A DNA stretch of 64,000 nt, from the NCBI RefSeq assembly GCF_008831285.2, contig NC_045141.1, forward strand, positions 5,411,224 through 5,475,223. Direction: 5' to 3'. Positions 12,850 through 23,439 of this stretch are shown here, piece by piece. How positions within the stretch are numbered: the first letter of the stretch is position 1; every line of letters begins with the position of its first letter. This DNA comes from Nymphaea colorata (lineage: Eukaryota > Streptophyta > Magnoliopsida > Nymphaeales > Nymphaeaceae). The position numbers and the translations under genes are program-made. The notes under the pieces were generated by a model, which worked only from the letters and a program-made list of their open reading frames with translations, searched no databases and was not told the DNA's origin.

Positions 12850-12949
12850 NNNNNNNNNNNNNNNNNNNNNNNNNNNNNNNNNNNNNNNNNNNNNNNNNNN
12901 NNNNNNNNNNNNNNNNNNNNNNNNNNNNNNNNNNNNNNNNNNNNNNNNN
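12850..12949. other. assembly gap (exactly 100 N)
   Basis: One hundred consecutive N, the usual placeholder for a gap of unknown size. The first base after it (12,950) is also the first base of clear similarity to 41,617 onward, so the gap lies on the left edge of a large duplicated block. Confidence 0.98.
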
Positions 12950-14023
12950 GATACATATAAATATTTTACACGTCCAGTGACATATGGATATGCTCCAGTG
13001 CTGAAATCTATAAAATTTTTAAAAGATTCTTGAAATCTGATTGGTGGATCAAATATTCTGTCGTTATAATTAAAAACAAGCTGCCAACTAGGAACCTTAT
13101 ATGACGCACCACAAAGTATGCACACAAAGGTAACAATCTAATGAAAACTTCTGCTGTATAATGAAAGGCCATGAGTTTTTTCATGGCCGCATTATAAAGA
13201 AGGTGACGACTTTTACAGCATGAGCTGCTTGTTTTCTTTGACAAAATTTTACTTCTTGTGGTATTAAGTGATAATTCCTGTAGCGTCTTTGTTTCTGTTC
13301 TGTTCGGCTAAAAGGAAAGACTTCAAAGCTCCTTTTTTTTTAATTGTGAAAACTATAGAACAAAGGGCATAAAGTTCTTTTTAACCCTTACGTAGAGGGT
13401 TGCTGAGAGATCTCAAAGATGAAGTTAGGAATTTTTGTTGTAGGAACCAAACTATAGTATCTAAATTTTTACAGAACCAGAGATATAGTTTTCTTATTTT
13501 ATTTTATACAGGATAAACTAAAATATTTAAAATTATAAATAACTTTTTTTATTTTTTTAAAATCCAAGAAGAAATACAGCCTCTACCAGGTCCCCCTGCC
13601 TCAGACTCCCTCTCTCTGTAATTTTGTTGGTCAAAGCCTTTGGTCCCCATGACTGAGGGTTGCTCTTTGAGAATGAAAAGTGAAAAAAAGAACAGAAGAA
13701 AATTTTATCGTATTTTTATAATTAAAATTTACAAAAAAAAAATTGCCCCACCATTTTCAAGGTTGGACACATCTGATTATGGACCTGATTTTGAACTGTA
13801 GCTAGTAAAAAAAGCATTGTGCCATTACTAATCAAATTCGTGTTCCTTATGTTTTATGCCATATTCAGTCCCGAGTCAACTTGTGTTACGGAGATGCAAC
13901 CTGATTATGTCTATATTTGGGATCATATGCTTCTTGGATCCAAATTCTGTTTTGAAAAGTAGAGCCTACATCTGAATCCAAGTCCTCCCAGAATCCAAAC
14001 CACTGGCATCCATAGTTACGCAT

Positions 14024-14393
14024 AGGGATGCCCTATATGTCTGCTTTAAATAGAAAATCTATCATCTATTACGAAGATATGAAAAGAAAACATATCCTAT
14101 TAAAAGTAGGATTGAATTCAGCTTTAGTAATTGTGTTCCAATCACATTTTTGGATATAATAAACATCCGGTTGGATTTGGATATGGATTTGAATCAGATT
14201 TGTTATTAAGAAAATGTCCTATATCTAATGTTCTTACATTTTGAAAATAGGTCAAATTCAGTTCAAATTTGTATTCAGATATGAATATGAAAATTATATT
14301 CAAATGAAATTCAGTTGCGAAATAGGATTCCAGATTTGGATTTAGATATGGCTAAAGGTAAATCCAAGTTGACTATGATCCATTGACATCCCT
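14024..14393. mobile_element. MITE-like AT-rich element (paralogue at 42,696-43,079)
   Basis: It begins with AGGGATG and ends with TTGACATCCCT, the reverse complement of an AGGGATGTCAA end. The interior is the GATATGGATTTGAATC-type repeat. The same element sits at the same relative place in block B, so it was inserted before the duplication. Non-coding, with no transposase. Confidence 0.5.
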
Positions 14394-14669
14394 AATTGTG
14401 GTTGAAGGGTAGCTTTGGCCTTCCTTCCTTTCTTTCTCCTTTGGCAGCTTTGACAAGTAGTGAGCTTAATGGTTTCTTTTTGTGAAAAATGCCTGAAAGA
14501 TGTTGGGACTGCCACATGTTTCATCATTTTTTCTTTTTGCTCTTTTCCCTTACATACTTCTCTCGGCACAATGCAGAAACACATCGCGGTGGTGTGGGCC
14601 GGCTGGTGGGGCTGGCTTCCGACACTGACCCATTAAAATTTTCATTGAAGCAATGAATACTTTCTACAT

Positions 14670-15800
14670 TTATACAGAGATATAACTTACACAAACAACA
14701 ACTTTTAGTGCATTTTTTTTTTGCTCAAAGAAAGTGTGTCAAACGACTATAGCTTATGTAAGCAACATAATGTAAGATGTTACTGTCATTGAAATTCTCT
14801 AACCATTATAGACATGCAATGTGCACTCGATTACGGCTCTCTATAAGCTAGCGAACCATGTTCATTAATATTGTTGAAACGACAAGTTGCCACCACTTAA
14901 AGGTGAAGGGGTGCAATTACTCAATACGTGTAAAAAATAAAACATGGTCTTTGATAAAAATGGTTTTAAGTGGCAAACACTAGATAATAAGTTACGGATT
15001 GTAGTGCATATCAAAAACATGAAGAAACAATGCATTTGTTGAAATGGAAATTGCACCACTTAAAGGTGAAGGGGTGCAATTACTCAAAAACGTGTAAAAA
15101 GTAAACGTGGTCTTGATAAAATGGTTTAAGTGGCGAACATTAGCTAATAAGTGTTGGATAATGCATATAAAAAACGTGAAGAAGCATTCTATCTATATGC
15201 AAATAAAATAAAAGTACAAAATAATTATGGCTTAGGGAAGTGACATAGTTTAATGTATTCTATTTATGTGGAAAGAAAAAAGCATCAAACATTTATAGCT
15301 TACGCAAAACCATTATAGACACACAATATGCACTTGGATGCAGCTCTTTATACGCTAGCAAACCATGTTCATAATATTGTTGAACAGCAAGTTGCACCAC
15401 TTTAAGGTGAATGGGTGCAATTACTCAAATACTTGTAAAAAATAAACATGGTCTTTATAAAAGTGGTTTTAAGTGGTGAACATTAGCTAATCAGTGTCGG
15501 ATTAAAATGCATATCAAAAACATGAAGAAAGAATGCATTCTATCTATAAATAAAAGTACCAAATAATTATGGCTTGGGCAAGTGTCATAGTTTAATGCTT
15601 TCTATTTATATACAAAGGAAAAAGCATTAAACATTTATAGCTTACTCAAACACCATATTTTAAGAGATTGAACCTAATTAAAATTCTCTAACAATTATAG
15701 ACACGCAATGCACACTCGGAATGCAGCTCTATATAACTAGCAAACCAATATGAGAAAAGTCATCCGAGAGCCGTGAAAGTATTCGGCATTCAACAACAAA
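14670..15800 (+). promoter_or_regulatory. TPS-A 5' region with three repeated promoter-like modules
   Basis: A module ending in an ATAGACACGCAATG...GCAGCTCTATATAACTAGCAAACCA-type core occurs three times, with cores at 14,837-14,858, 15,340-15,365 and 15,722-15,747. The last lies about 80 bases upstream of the TPS ATG and contains the best TATA-like box (CTATATAA, about 15,729-15,736). Between the cores is a repeated segment with CACTTAAAGGTGAAGGGGTGC (two close copies from about 14,893 and 15,057, and a changed third near 15,398). Block B keeps only two cores. Promoter activity is inferred from position and the TATA-like box only. Confidence 0.5.
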
Positions 15801-15814
15801 TACACACTGTTCTA

Positions 15815-18252
15815 ATGGCTGCTCATCTTGCCTCCCTTTCCACTCCTTTCGTTACTTCCCCCAAAGCTTGCTCCTAATAGTAAGGCTGGGTTCAAGCCAT
15901 GGAGCACCACCCTTGTGAGATGTGAGCCAAGGGCTGAGGCTGTGGTAGGTTTGCTGCTCAAAGGAGGCCTTCCAGATACCAGCCAGTACATGGAACTATG
16001 ACTTCATCCAGTCCATTACCAGTGCAACATCAGTAATTTTCATACCTCTGATCTGGACTATTATTTTGTTTATTTGGTATTATGATGTGATCCTAATTCA
16101 AAGACATGAAAATGAAAGCATATCGAAACATAAAGGACCAGAGTTGAAGAATGAGAAGAGAAGTCCAACAACTTATAACATCTACAACTGAGCAAGTGGC
16201 TCAGTTGGAGTCATTGATTCACGAAACATTTAGGTGTAGCCTATCACTTTGAGAGTGAGATCAGGCGATCACTAGATGCCATATCCAGGAGCACTAGAGG
16301 ATTTGAAGACCTCTACTCTTCTTCACTTCGGTTCAGAATTCTGAGGCAACATGGCTATAATGTTTTCTGCAGGTATACATAATATATATCACATGTGTTA
16401 GTTCCAAAATATTGACTCAATAATTAGTTCTTAATATAGACTATCTATACAAATGTGTTAATTGACACTAACCATTAAAGTTTCTTTTTGCATTTCATAG
16501 AGTGCTTTAGTAGATTTCGGAACAGTCTGGCCGGAAGCATCACAACTAGCCTGTAAGGAGAAACTGTGTTGGAAGAAGCTCCGGCTTCTCTTCAGAGCAT
16601 CTTAGAGCAAGGATAAGCCGCATAGGACCGAGATGTCTCGACAGGTACAGCGTGCTCTGCAGGTTCCACTCCACAGAAGGGTTCGCAGGGTGGAGGCCCG
16701 AGAGTATATTGACACATTCGAAGAGACGGACCAGTAGAAGCCAGTGCTGCATGAGTTCGCTAGGCTGGACTTCTACATGGTGCAGACAATCCACCAAGAG
16801 ACCTCAGGGAGTTATCTGGGTACAATTCATTCTTGCACTTTTGCTTAAATAACTTGGTTAATAGTTGATAATAATGCAGCAACTAATGCCATTCTATGCA
16901 TATATGTATACCTGTAATGAATATCATGTATGTTACATTGTTGCTGGTCTGCATCATTGGGTCCACTAATAATCAACCATGAGTCGTTTGTTTTGGGTGT
17001 TTGTTGGTGGTGGAGGGACTTGGGCTTGGGCGAGCACATTAGCTTCGCCAGAGATAGCCTGGTGGAGAGCTACTTCATGGCGGTGGGGAAGATGCATGAG
17101 CCACAGTTCTCACAGTACAGGATGCAATTCGCCAGGGTCTCCTACTTGATGGCCACCGTTGAGGACATCTTCGGCGAGCATCAGTCTGTTCAGGAGCTCG
17201 AATGCTTTGTGCAAGTTGTTGAGAGGTAAAGGATGATTATGGTTGGTAAATTAGAGGTAGCAACTCTGTCTCTAGTTTCTGCTTCACATTGTTAGGACCA
17301 ATGTGGGTGCTGTATATTGTATATACGCAGGTGGGATCTTCAAGCGGCAGAGCAGCTGCCACAGTCACTGAGGGTCTTCTATGCGGCTGTCTACACACAA
17401 CCAACCAGATCAGCTACCACTGTTCTTAGGAGGCATGGCCGTGATATAACTTCACACATGAGGAGAGCAGTACCACACTTTCTTTATCAAATCTTTCTTC
17501 TACTCTTCACATCATCACATTAGTATATTAGCTTCACTTTCTAATTGACTTGCTCTCTTCTACTCTTGCGCAGTGGGTGAGTGTGTGCAGAGATGACTTG
17601 GTTGAGCAAGGTGGCACCATGCCCACAGACACCAAGGCTAGGGAAATTTGAGCAACATCCGGGCAGCCATGACCAGCCCTATTCTCCTCCCTGCCTACTT
17701 CTTCCTCTCCCAAAACATTGAGGAACAATCCATCCAGCAGCTGCAGTCTGAGTCCAACATCATCAACTTGTCATCGATGATAGTTCGTCTCTCGGCTGAC
17801 CTCCAGAGATCCAGGGTTAGTTTAGTGTATTTTGTGCTGGTTAACTAGTAATAACTTCTGAGTTGACAGTGTTCTTGTTCTGTTTTTCTGTTTTAATTGG
17901 CTGATGATCTTCTCTTTATATGTTGAACACTTGATCAAAGGTTGGATTCAGGAGAGTAAACCTGCCTAGATCGGTCCAGATTTATATGAACGAGGCAGGG
18001 TAGCGGAGGAGCAAGCACGGCAGACATAAGGAACTTGCTGAGGAATGCATGGAGGACGCTGACAGGAAGCTGCTCTCTGCTCAGCAGCAGCAGCAACAGA
18101 TCGCCTTCTCTCGTTCCTTCATGAACGTGGCTCTCAACATTGCGAGGGTCTCCCAGTGCATGTATGATTATGAAGATGGCGTCAGTGCCTTGGAGCATGA
18201 GTCCATGGACCATATCTACTCTCTCATTGCCGAGCCCATCCAGACTGCCTAA
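15815..18252 (+). pseudogene. terpene synthase pseudogene TPS-A (RR(x8)W class, seven exons)
   Basis: Plant terpene synthases convert prenyl diphosphates to terpenes, and this type normally acts in plastids. Inferred exons are 15,815-16,032, 16,142-16,372, 16,501-16,819, 17,007-17,225, 17,331-17,469, 17,574-17,815 and 17,941-18,252. Exon 1 encodes a Ser/Thr-rich transit-like start and a frameshifted RR(x8)W region. Exon 3 carries RVEAREYIDTFEE. Exon 4 has LGEHISFARDSLVES and, where DDxxD belongs, EDIFG. Exon 6 ends in RLSADLQRS at the NSE/DTE site. Lesions include a +1 shift after codon 16, a 1-base loss before the W of RR(x8)W, shifts in exon 2, a gap of about 55 bases in exon 3, an in-frame stop (TDQ*KP), and TG instead of AG at the exon 4 acceptor. 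It probably makes no enzyme. An AATAAA lies at 18,343. Confidence 0.9.
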
Positions 18253-18342
18253 GCAACTCACCAGTGTCGCTGTTTTCCCAATCTATCAACCATGTTGGTG
18301 CCCATTACCCGAATCCTACTTACATGCTATGTATCATTATGT

Positions 18343-18348
18343 AATAAA
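18343..18348 (+). terminator. polyadenylation signal of TPS-A
   Basis: AATAAA lies 91 bases after the TPS stop and is conserved at the same place in the paralogue (46,044-46,049). Confidence 0.5.
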
Positions 18349-18387
18349 ATGGGTACATTAATAAATTAAATTCAGTACTCTCCTCTC

Positions 18388-18391
18388 TTTA

Positions 18392-18423
<32 letters not shown>
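18388..18423. repeat. (TC)n(TG)n microsatellite
   Basis: A CT run followed by a GT run. Block B has only the CT part (46,080-46,120). Confidence 0.85.
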
Positions 18424-18424
<1 letters not shown>

Positions 18425-18473
18425 CACATGTATGCACACAGTCATAATTTCCTTTATATCCCTACACCTCATA

Positions 18474-18640
18474 AATCACTTCTTGTGGTCACCTCTAAAG
18501 ATTTGGAACCATCCACCTTTAGTCAAGCCATTAAGCATCAATGTTGGTGTGACGCCATGGCTGCTTAATTTAAAGCACAAGAAGAGAATGAAACATGAGA
18601 TTTGGTGCATACTCTAAAAAATGTAAAACCCATGCAGAAT
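18474..18640 (+). pseudogene. copia RT N-terminal scrap (block A copy)
   Basis: This matches 46,190-46,385, where the RT opening is readable as EFKAPEENET*DLV and GNKWVYRIKYNS. Copy A has lost about 45 bases covering the GNKWVYRI segment and has shifts. It lies between the TPS 3' end and an NLR N-terminal scrap in both blocks, so the insertion predates the duplication. Confidence 0.65.
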
Positions 18641-18654
18641 GGTCCAAGGCTTTC

Positions 18655-18905
18655 TTACCTTGTTCCATGAAGTTAAAGGATCCTTCTCCCTTTTGCCGAG
18701 CTCAAGCCTTCAGCTGTCGTCCAGACCTTTGTCACCCTTGTTGCTGGAAAAGGGCTTGCGACCTGCAAACTTGAGGGCTGCCGGTAATAGTTCCAGCTTC
18801 CTCTGGAGGTTGACGATATCGCCTTTGGCTTCCAAAATAACAGAAAGAGCGCTTCTGCAAGTATGCCCATTACTAACGCCAACCTCCCCTGTTTCTGGGT
18901 AGACG
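18655..18905 (-). pseudogene. NLR N-terminal (CC domain) scrap, block A copy
   Basis: On the minus strand this reads as the start of a CC-type NLR immune receptor and corresponds to 46,385-46,680. Copy A lacks about 57 bases in the middle of the CC domain and is shifted. The TTTCTGGGTAGACGGGAAG segment just beyond its 5' end resembles the 5' flank of NLR-1 and NLR-2. No NB-ARC follows, because the copia RT scrap cuts the gene. Confidence 0.65.
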
Positions 18906-20560
18906 GGAAGAGTAGAGGAAAAGAATCAGAAGTGAAGAAATTAGGCAAATTAAGGAAGAGATCAAACTTACAAAGGTGAGCAAGTGCGCATGCACCCCTC
19001 TAATTAGGTCCACCGCTGCCGTGGTGGAGAGTACAAAAATACAACAAGACTCTCGCTTTCTTTTAACTCAGAAAATTAAATTTCTCAAGTTGCTGAGTTT
19101 ATGAGAGGATTAATCTTTAAGGGTCCATTTGTTTGCCTCCAATCAGAAGCTCTACCGATTTTCGACTATGGTGAGCCCATAGGCTTCTATGCACACTGGC
19201 AAAGTCCCATATATTTTTTCTGCTAAACAAATCTGGGAAAAATGTATAAATCCCAATCTTGTACGCTTCCCTTTTCTCACGTTTGCAGATTTCTTTTTCT
19301 ACGGTTTTCATCTATCCTATTTTATTATGTAAAAAATTTGGATATGTGATCTTGTTTTTTTTTTCTTTTCTCAGAATCACAAAGCTTATTTAGATATGTG
19401 GCTTGGGCAATTTATGGGTTTTGCACCAATGACTGGATAATAAGACACAACTCTAACCTCCTGCCCAAAATTGCTGACCCAAGACGAGAACGGGAGAGAG
19501 GAATGGATATGTAAGTTACTGGATGTTAAAAATATTTTCTTCCCATACAAACTAACTTATAACAGATCGTCTTAAAATTAAGTAATTCGGTATATATCCA
19601 ATTGGATAGTAAATTCAAAATAAAACAAAGCTGAATTTATATATCCAAATCCAAATTTAAATATCTGAGTCCAATGCATAGTTAAAATCGGAGTTTGAAT
19701 ATACATCACATCCAAAGTTATTACAACTAAAAATGTTCTCAAAGTTCTAGATCTGGACCCGGTTCAAAGTAAGGGTGTTTTCATATACAACAACCATCTT
19801 TCATGTTTTTATGATGTAATCTTCTCACCCACCGTTTTGCGTAAGGCGAAGTTTACAAACTCTCTCAGTGCCTTGTGTTGCCCTTTAGTTTATAAAGGAG
19901 CTAAGAGGGCGTTTGGCAATAGAGACACTTAGTGAGTGTCCCATAAATCTACAGCAAAATTATAGAAGGTTCATTGGACACTAGAGCTATTGTTTCATAA
20001 ACCTTTATGAATTTTCTGGGCAGATTCGTGGAACCTTCACAATCAATGCTACCCCTTAAAGGAACACATTGCTCACGTGCACTTATTCATTATTTATTAA
20101 ACATGAGAACGACATCTTTCAATTAATAAATTTGTTTACACAACATTTAAGAGCAACAAGTATTTCCTAATCAATGTTCTAATAGTTTGAAAATTCTTAG
20201 AAGGTGCAATCACACCAAATTTTCTAAAATTCAATATTTATCATTTTTCAAACATTTCATGTTATCAACTGCCTGCCCCACTTCCAACTATATAGCAAAC
20301 TTGGCCAAAACCCACCAAATGGGTGTCCCTTGCAAAAATACACCCCCCATCGCCACCGTCTCCACAAGGAGCGGAGAAATCCTGCATTTCTTTACCACTC
20401 ACGCTGTCCAGTTCTTTCTCTTCACCATGTCCTGCAAGTTTATCTGAAGATCCCGGAGAACAGATAAGGAGGTGAGGGAGAAGACGGCATTTTAGAAGTG
20501 CCGCAGCTGCTGTGGCCAGACAAGCCATTCCAGGCGTGACTTTCTCTGGAGCGCGTTTTT
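18906..20560. other. duplicated non-coding DNA, no supported gene
   Basis: Matches about 46,690-48,330. It contains an AT-rich repeat copy (19,560-19,740). The GC-richer part at 20,260-20,640 has open frames on the minus strand, but stops and shifts differ between the two copies and I recognise no domain. Confidence 0.5.
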
Positions 20561-20689
20561 GAGTGGAGGCGATTCAGAGGTCGAGTAAGGTGGTGTTGGA
20601 TTTGAGGACGTGCATAGTATTTTTTATCCAATTTTCAGATTTTTTGGACAATCCTGTGAAGAGATACGGAATTTACAAGTGCCACAGGT

Positions 20690-21422
20690 TTCTAAAGGCA
20701 CGATATATTAATGGGAAAATCAAAGCTCCAGCCACTACTGACCCCAACTATGATGAATGGGAACACAGAACGACATGGTTTGGCATGGCTGCTCAACTCC
20801 ACAGAACCATCCATAGCAAATCTGTTTACATATCAAGATACCGCGCACGGAATATGGGAGGCACTAAAAGAACTTTATAGTGAGCAAAATAATCTTGCTC
20901 AAGTATACCAGATACAATGCGAGATTGCCAATCTCACCCTCCATGACCAAGATGTGCAGCGGTACACTGGGAGACTCGGGAGTCTATATGATGAGTTCCT
21001 CCAATATCGACCAGCGACCTCTGATCCAGTCATTTACAAACAGCATTTTGAAGAAGATCAAATCTTCAAGGTCCTCGTTGGTCTGAGTGAGGACTATGAA
21101 GCCATAAGGACTCAAATCCTGAATATTATACCGCGGCCAAAATTCAATGCGGTTTGTCAAATGATTCAGAGAGAGGTGTCAAGGCAAAGGGTCATGAGCG
21201 TCCCTCCTAAAATGGACTCCATAGAAGACAGCCAAGAAAGAATGGCGTGCCTTTCACAATCGGGCACTAATCAAGGCATACAAAGGTACCACTCAAACAC
21301 ACAGAAAAATCACAGCAAACTTAAGTGTACTCAGCAGGAAATTGGGTCACACACGCGATCGCTGCTGGGAACTTGTGGGGCGACCAGGGAAGGAAAAGGG
21401 ATCTTCTTCAATCCCAGACAAA
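20690..21422 (+). pseudogene. copia gag fragment (5' part only), block A copy
   Basis: This is the Gag region of the same copia element that is nearly complete at 48,534-53,100. It reads FTYQDTAHGIWEALKELYSE, DPVIYKQHFEEDQIFKVLVG and related segments. About 235 bases present in block B (48,460-48,695, including the Gag start) are missing here. The frame shifts at the zinc knuckle, where the block B sequence is YSHCRKLGHIRDRC. At about 21,422 the copia sequence stops and block X begins. A 298-codon frame runs across this junction but is a chimera, not a gene. Confidence 0.8.
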
Positions 21423-21638
21423 GCCGGCAACTGCTCATACCACCCCACATCTGGCTTATTTGCAGCTCTTTTTGGCCATTGATATGTGTAACAAAGAGTG
21501 TATCAGAACCTCTTTGTGATGCTAAGCTCCCTGTTGCATTCCTTCCAATTGCAAATCTTATGCTAATTCATTTCGCAGGGGCTGCATGTTTGTCTTCTGA
21601 TCTTTGAGTTGAGTTGGACAATTTATGTGGATATAGTT

Positions 21639-22022
21639 GGGATGTCAGCAGATCACATTCAAATCAGATATACTTTTAATCTGTCCACTTTTTTGGATAT
21701 TCATATTTGAAACAAAAGAGATTTGTATCTGAATCCAAATTCAAAATCTGATTTCACAATTGACTTTTACATTCATATCTGAACTTGAATCCGAATTTTG
21801 AACCAAATTTAGCCATTTTTTTAGAATTTAAGAGCATTAGATATAGGATATTTCTTTAAAAATAAATCCGAGATATTATGTATATCTGTATCCCATCATA
21901 TGTCATTTCTTAAATGCAAATATGATCTGCCTTATTAAACAGATATTTTCTTTTTCATATCTGATTTTTTTCGATAGAGTTTGGTCAGATATCTGATCCA
22001 AATCGGATATGCTGACATCTCC
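21639..22022. mobile_element. MITE-like element with GGGATGTCAGCA / TGCTGACATCTCC ends
   Basis: It starts GGGATGTCAGCAGAT and ends ATATGCTGACATCTCC, giving inverted termini (GATGTCAGCA against TGCTGACATC). The interior is the AT-rich GATATCTGAATCC-type repeat. In X' the same site holds only the two termini joined together (57,616-57,644). Confidence 0.65.
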
Positions 22023-22153
22023 AGATATAGGGTAATTAGCAGCTCAGGTTTCCTATGGAAGTTGGACTTGTATTAACAAAAAATTATATTTACAGCAGCC
22101 AAAAATGGGGATGCATAGCATGTAGACCATAGTGAAAACTTAGCTACTGTGTC

Positions 22154-22332
22154 CTAGTGGCAGAGCTACATTATTGCTAGTGTGGGCAGTTGCCCGCACC
22201 AACCCAAAAAATTAAACTATTTACATACAAAAACTCCATTAATTTTCAGTTTTTCACATATCAGTGTCCCTTAAGATTTGAATCTTACATTTCAAGTGCC
22301 CCTCAACCAGAAATTTTTGGCTCTACCAGTGG
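22154..22332. mobile_element. short MITE with AGTGGCAGAGC / GGCTCTACCAGT ends
   Basis: The left end is TAGTGGCAGAGCTACATT and the right end AAATTTTTGGCTCTACCAGT, which are imperfect inverted repeats. A copy is at 57,793-57,971 and a relative at 55,993-56,159. Non-coding. Confidence 0.55.
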
Positions 22333-22939
22333 CCGCAACCACAAAGACATGTAATGAAATTTTCGGCAATGAAGAGTGGACATGTGCCCCTTGGCTCATA
22401 TGGGGGTTCCCATAGTTTTAACTTGTTAAATTCATAAAAGAAATCAGAAAAATGGTCAAAAAGTTTCACGTTTCCCTTGCTTGGGAGAGCAGAATGAGTA
22501 TTAGAAGTCAATTTTTACAATAAAGTCCCCATAAAGTCTAAGTCTGCTTTTGGTGCCTTGGGAAAGGTGCCCACATTATGGATCAATTTTCATATCGATG
22601 CATTCTTTTGCAGCACAGGGAGTTGATACAATGGGGATTCAAAACGGAAACTAGCAGTCTACCCATCCCCACCTGGCCAAGGCACCAACAACGGGGATGC
22701 ATTCCCCTTTGTTGAGCCTTTGTACTCTTGCGGAAGCTAGGATAAATGTCTTGCACTGTGATACTAAGAGTTGCACATGTAATACCTTTTTATTGTTTGG
22801 CATATACAATGGACACAAAAATACTCTTGACTGAAGCTCAAATGCTTGTTCATGTTATCCCCAGTCTAACTCTACCTATTCAACAGGGCTTTCCATCGAT
22901 ATTTTCTGGTGATATTTCCAGTGTTTTCTTTACTATAAC

Positions 22940-23170
22940 TTTTCATGCTAGAATGTCCAACTCCTTGCGCGCTCTTTTGGTCAGACACCAATACTTGAAT
23001 TGGAGCTTGTGAACCCTATAAACTAAAGCTCATTTCTCATGGATATGGAAAGCTGCCTTTTGGGGACGAGAAGAGGTTTGTTACTTAATCTAGCGGTGTT
23101 TGGGTAATGGTAAGATGGTGAAAATTTGGTATGAGTATTGGGGATAGGGGATTGTAGAATATGGAGGGGA
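22940..23170 (+). pseudogene. LINE ORF2 fragment (post-RT region)
   Basis: Plus-strand frames read MSNSLRALLVRHQYLNWSL, then KAAFWGREEV and VKIWYEYW, the order found downstream of RT in plant L1-type LINEs. About 130 bases (22,975-23,105) match 26,857-26,985 of the longer LINE, so both come from one family. Stops are present. Confidence 0.6.
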
Positions 23171-23249
23171 AGAAAGCAAAGCAAGAACTGATGATAAAGA
23201 TGACGCTGCTGCCCAAAATTATAGTTGACTTGTAGACTTAGGCACTCCC

Positions 23250-23345
23250 CTCATAAAAATTAAGTTGAGTGAGTGGGTCCGTTTAATAAGCTCCACCACC
23301 ACATCAATGTCTTGCCAATGGTGGATGATAGATCCAACCGTTGTT
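23250..23345 (-). other. possible NLR 5'-flank relic
   Basis: The phrase GAGTGGGTCCGTTT followed by CACCACCACATCAATGTCTTGCCA resembles the 5' flank of NLR-1 (about 36,760-36,820, with GGTGGGTCCGTTTGATCACC and a CACCACCACATTATCCTCTTGC-type run) and of NLR-2 (about 61,693-61,745). No coding part remains. Weak but specific similarity. Confidence 0.35.
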
Positions 23346-23439
23346 TGGGGTAATCAGCATTTTTTGAACATTTTATGGTGAGTTTACAACAAAATAGCAA
23401 AGAGTGCTAGCTGCAAACACCTTGATTTTCCTTAATTTT

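Larger units (their letters stand above)
12950..20690. repeat. segmental duplication, block A (partner 41,617-48,460)
   Basis: The block matches 41,617-48,460 almost continuously, with many small indels and scattered substitutions. It carries an upstream non-coding part, an AT-rich MITE-like copy, TPS promoter modules, TPS-A, a copia RT scrap, an NLR N-terminal scrap and 1.8 kb of non-coding DNA. The match continues into the copia gag region. Together with the X, NLR and T matches further right, it shows that the whole region is one tandem duplication. Confidence 0.92.
21423..22720. repeat. duplicated block X (partner X' at 57,399-58,356)
   Basis: The similarity to 57,399-58,356 starts at a CCGGCA(A/G)CTGCTC phrase and ends near a GGGATGCA(T/G)TTCCCCTTTGTTGAG phrase. 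It contains a 384-base AT-rich element (21,639-22,022) that is reduced to 29 bases in X', and a CAGTGG-ended MITE present in both. No coding function recognised. Confidence 0.85.

Noticed and set aside
12805-13125. 106-codon minus-strand frame
   Set aside because: It reads through the 100-N gap and is not a real frame.
16546-16797. 83-codon minus-strand frame over TPS-A exon 3
   Set aside because: Antisense shadow of the TPS exon, which reads convincingly as TPS on the plus strand.
20711-21607. 298-codon plus-strand frame
   Set aside because: The first part is copia Gag; after a shift at the zinc knuckle it runs out of frame and then across the deletion junction into block X. A chimera of a relic and non-coding DNA.
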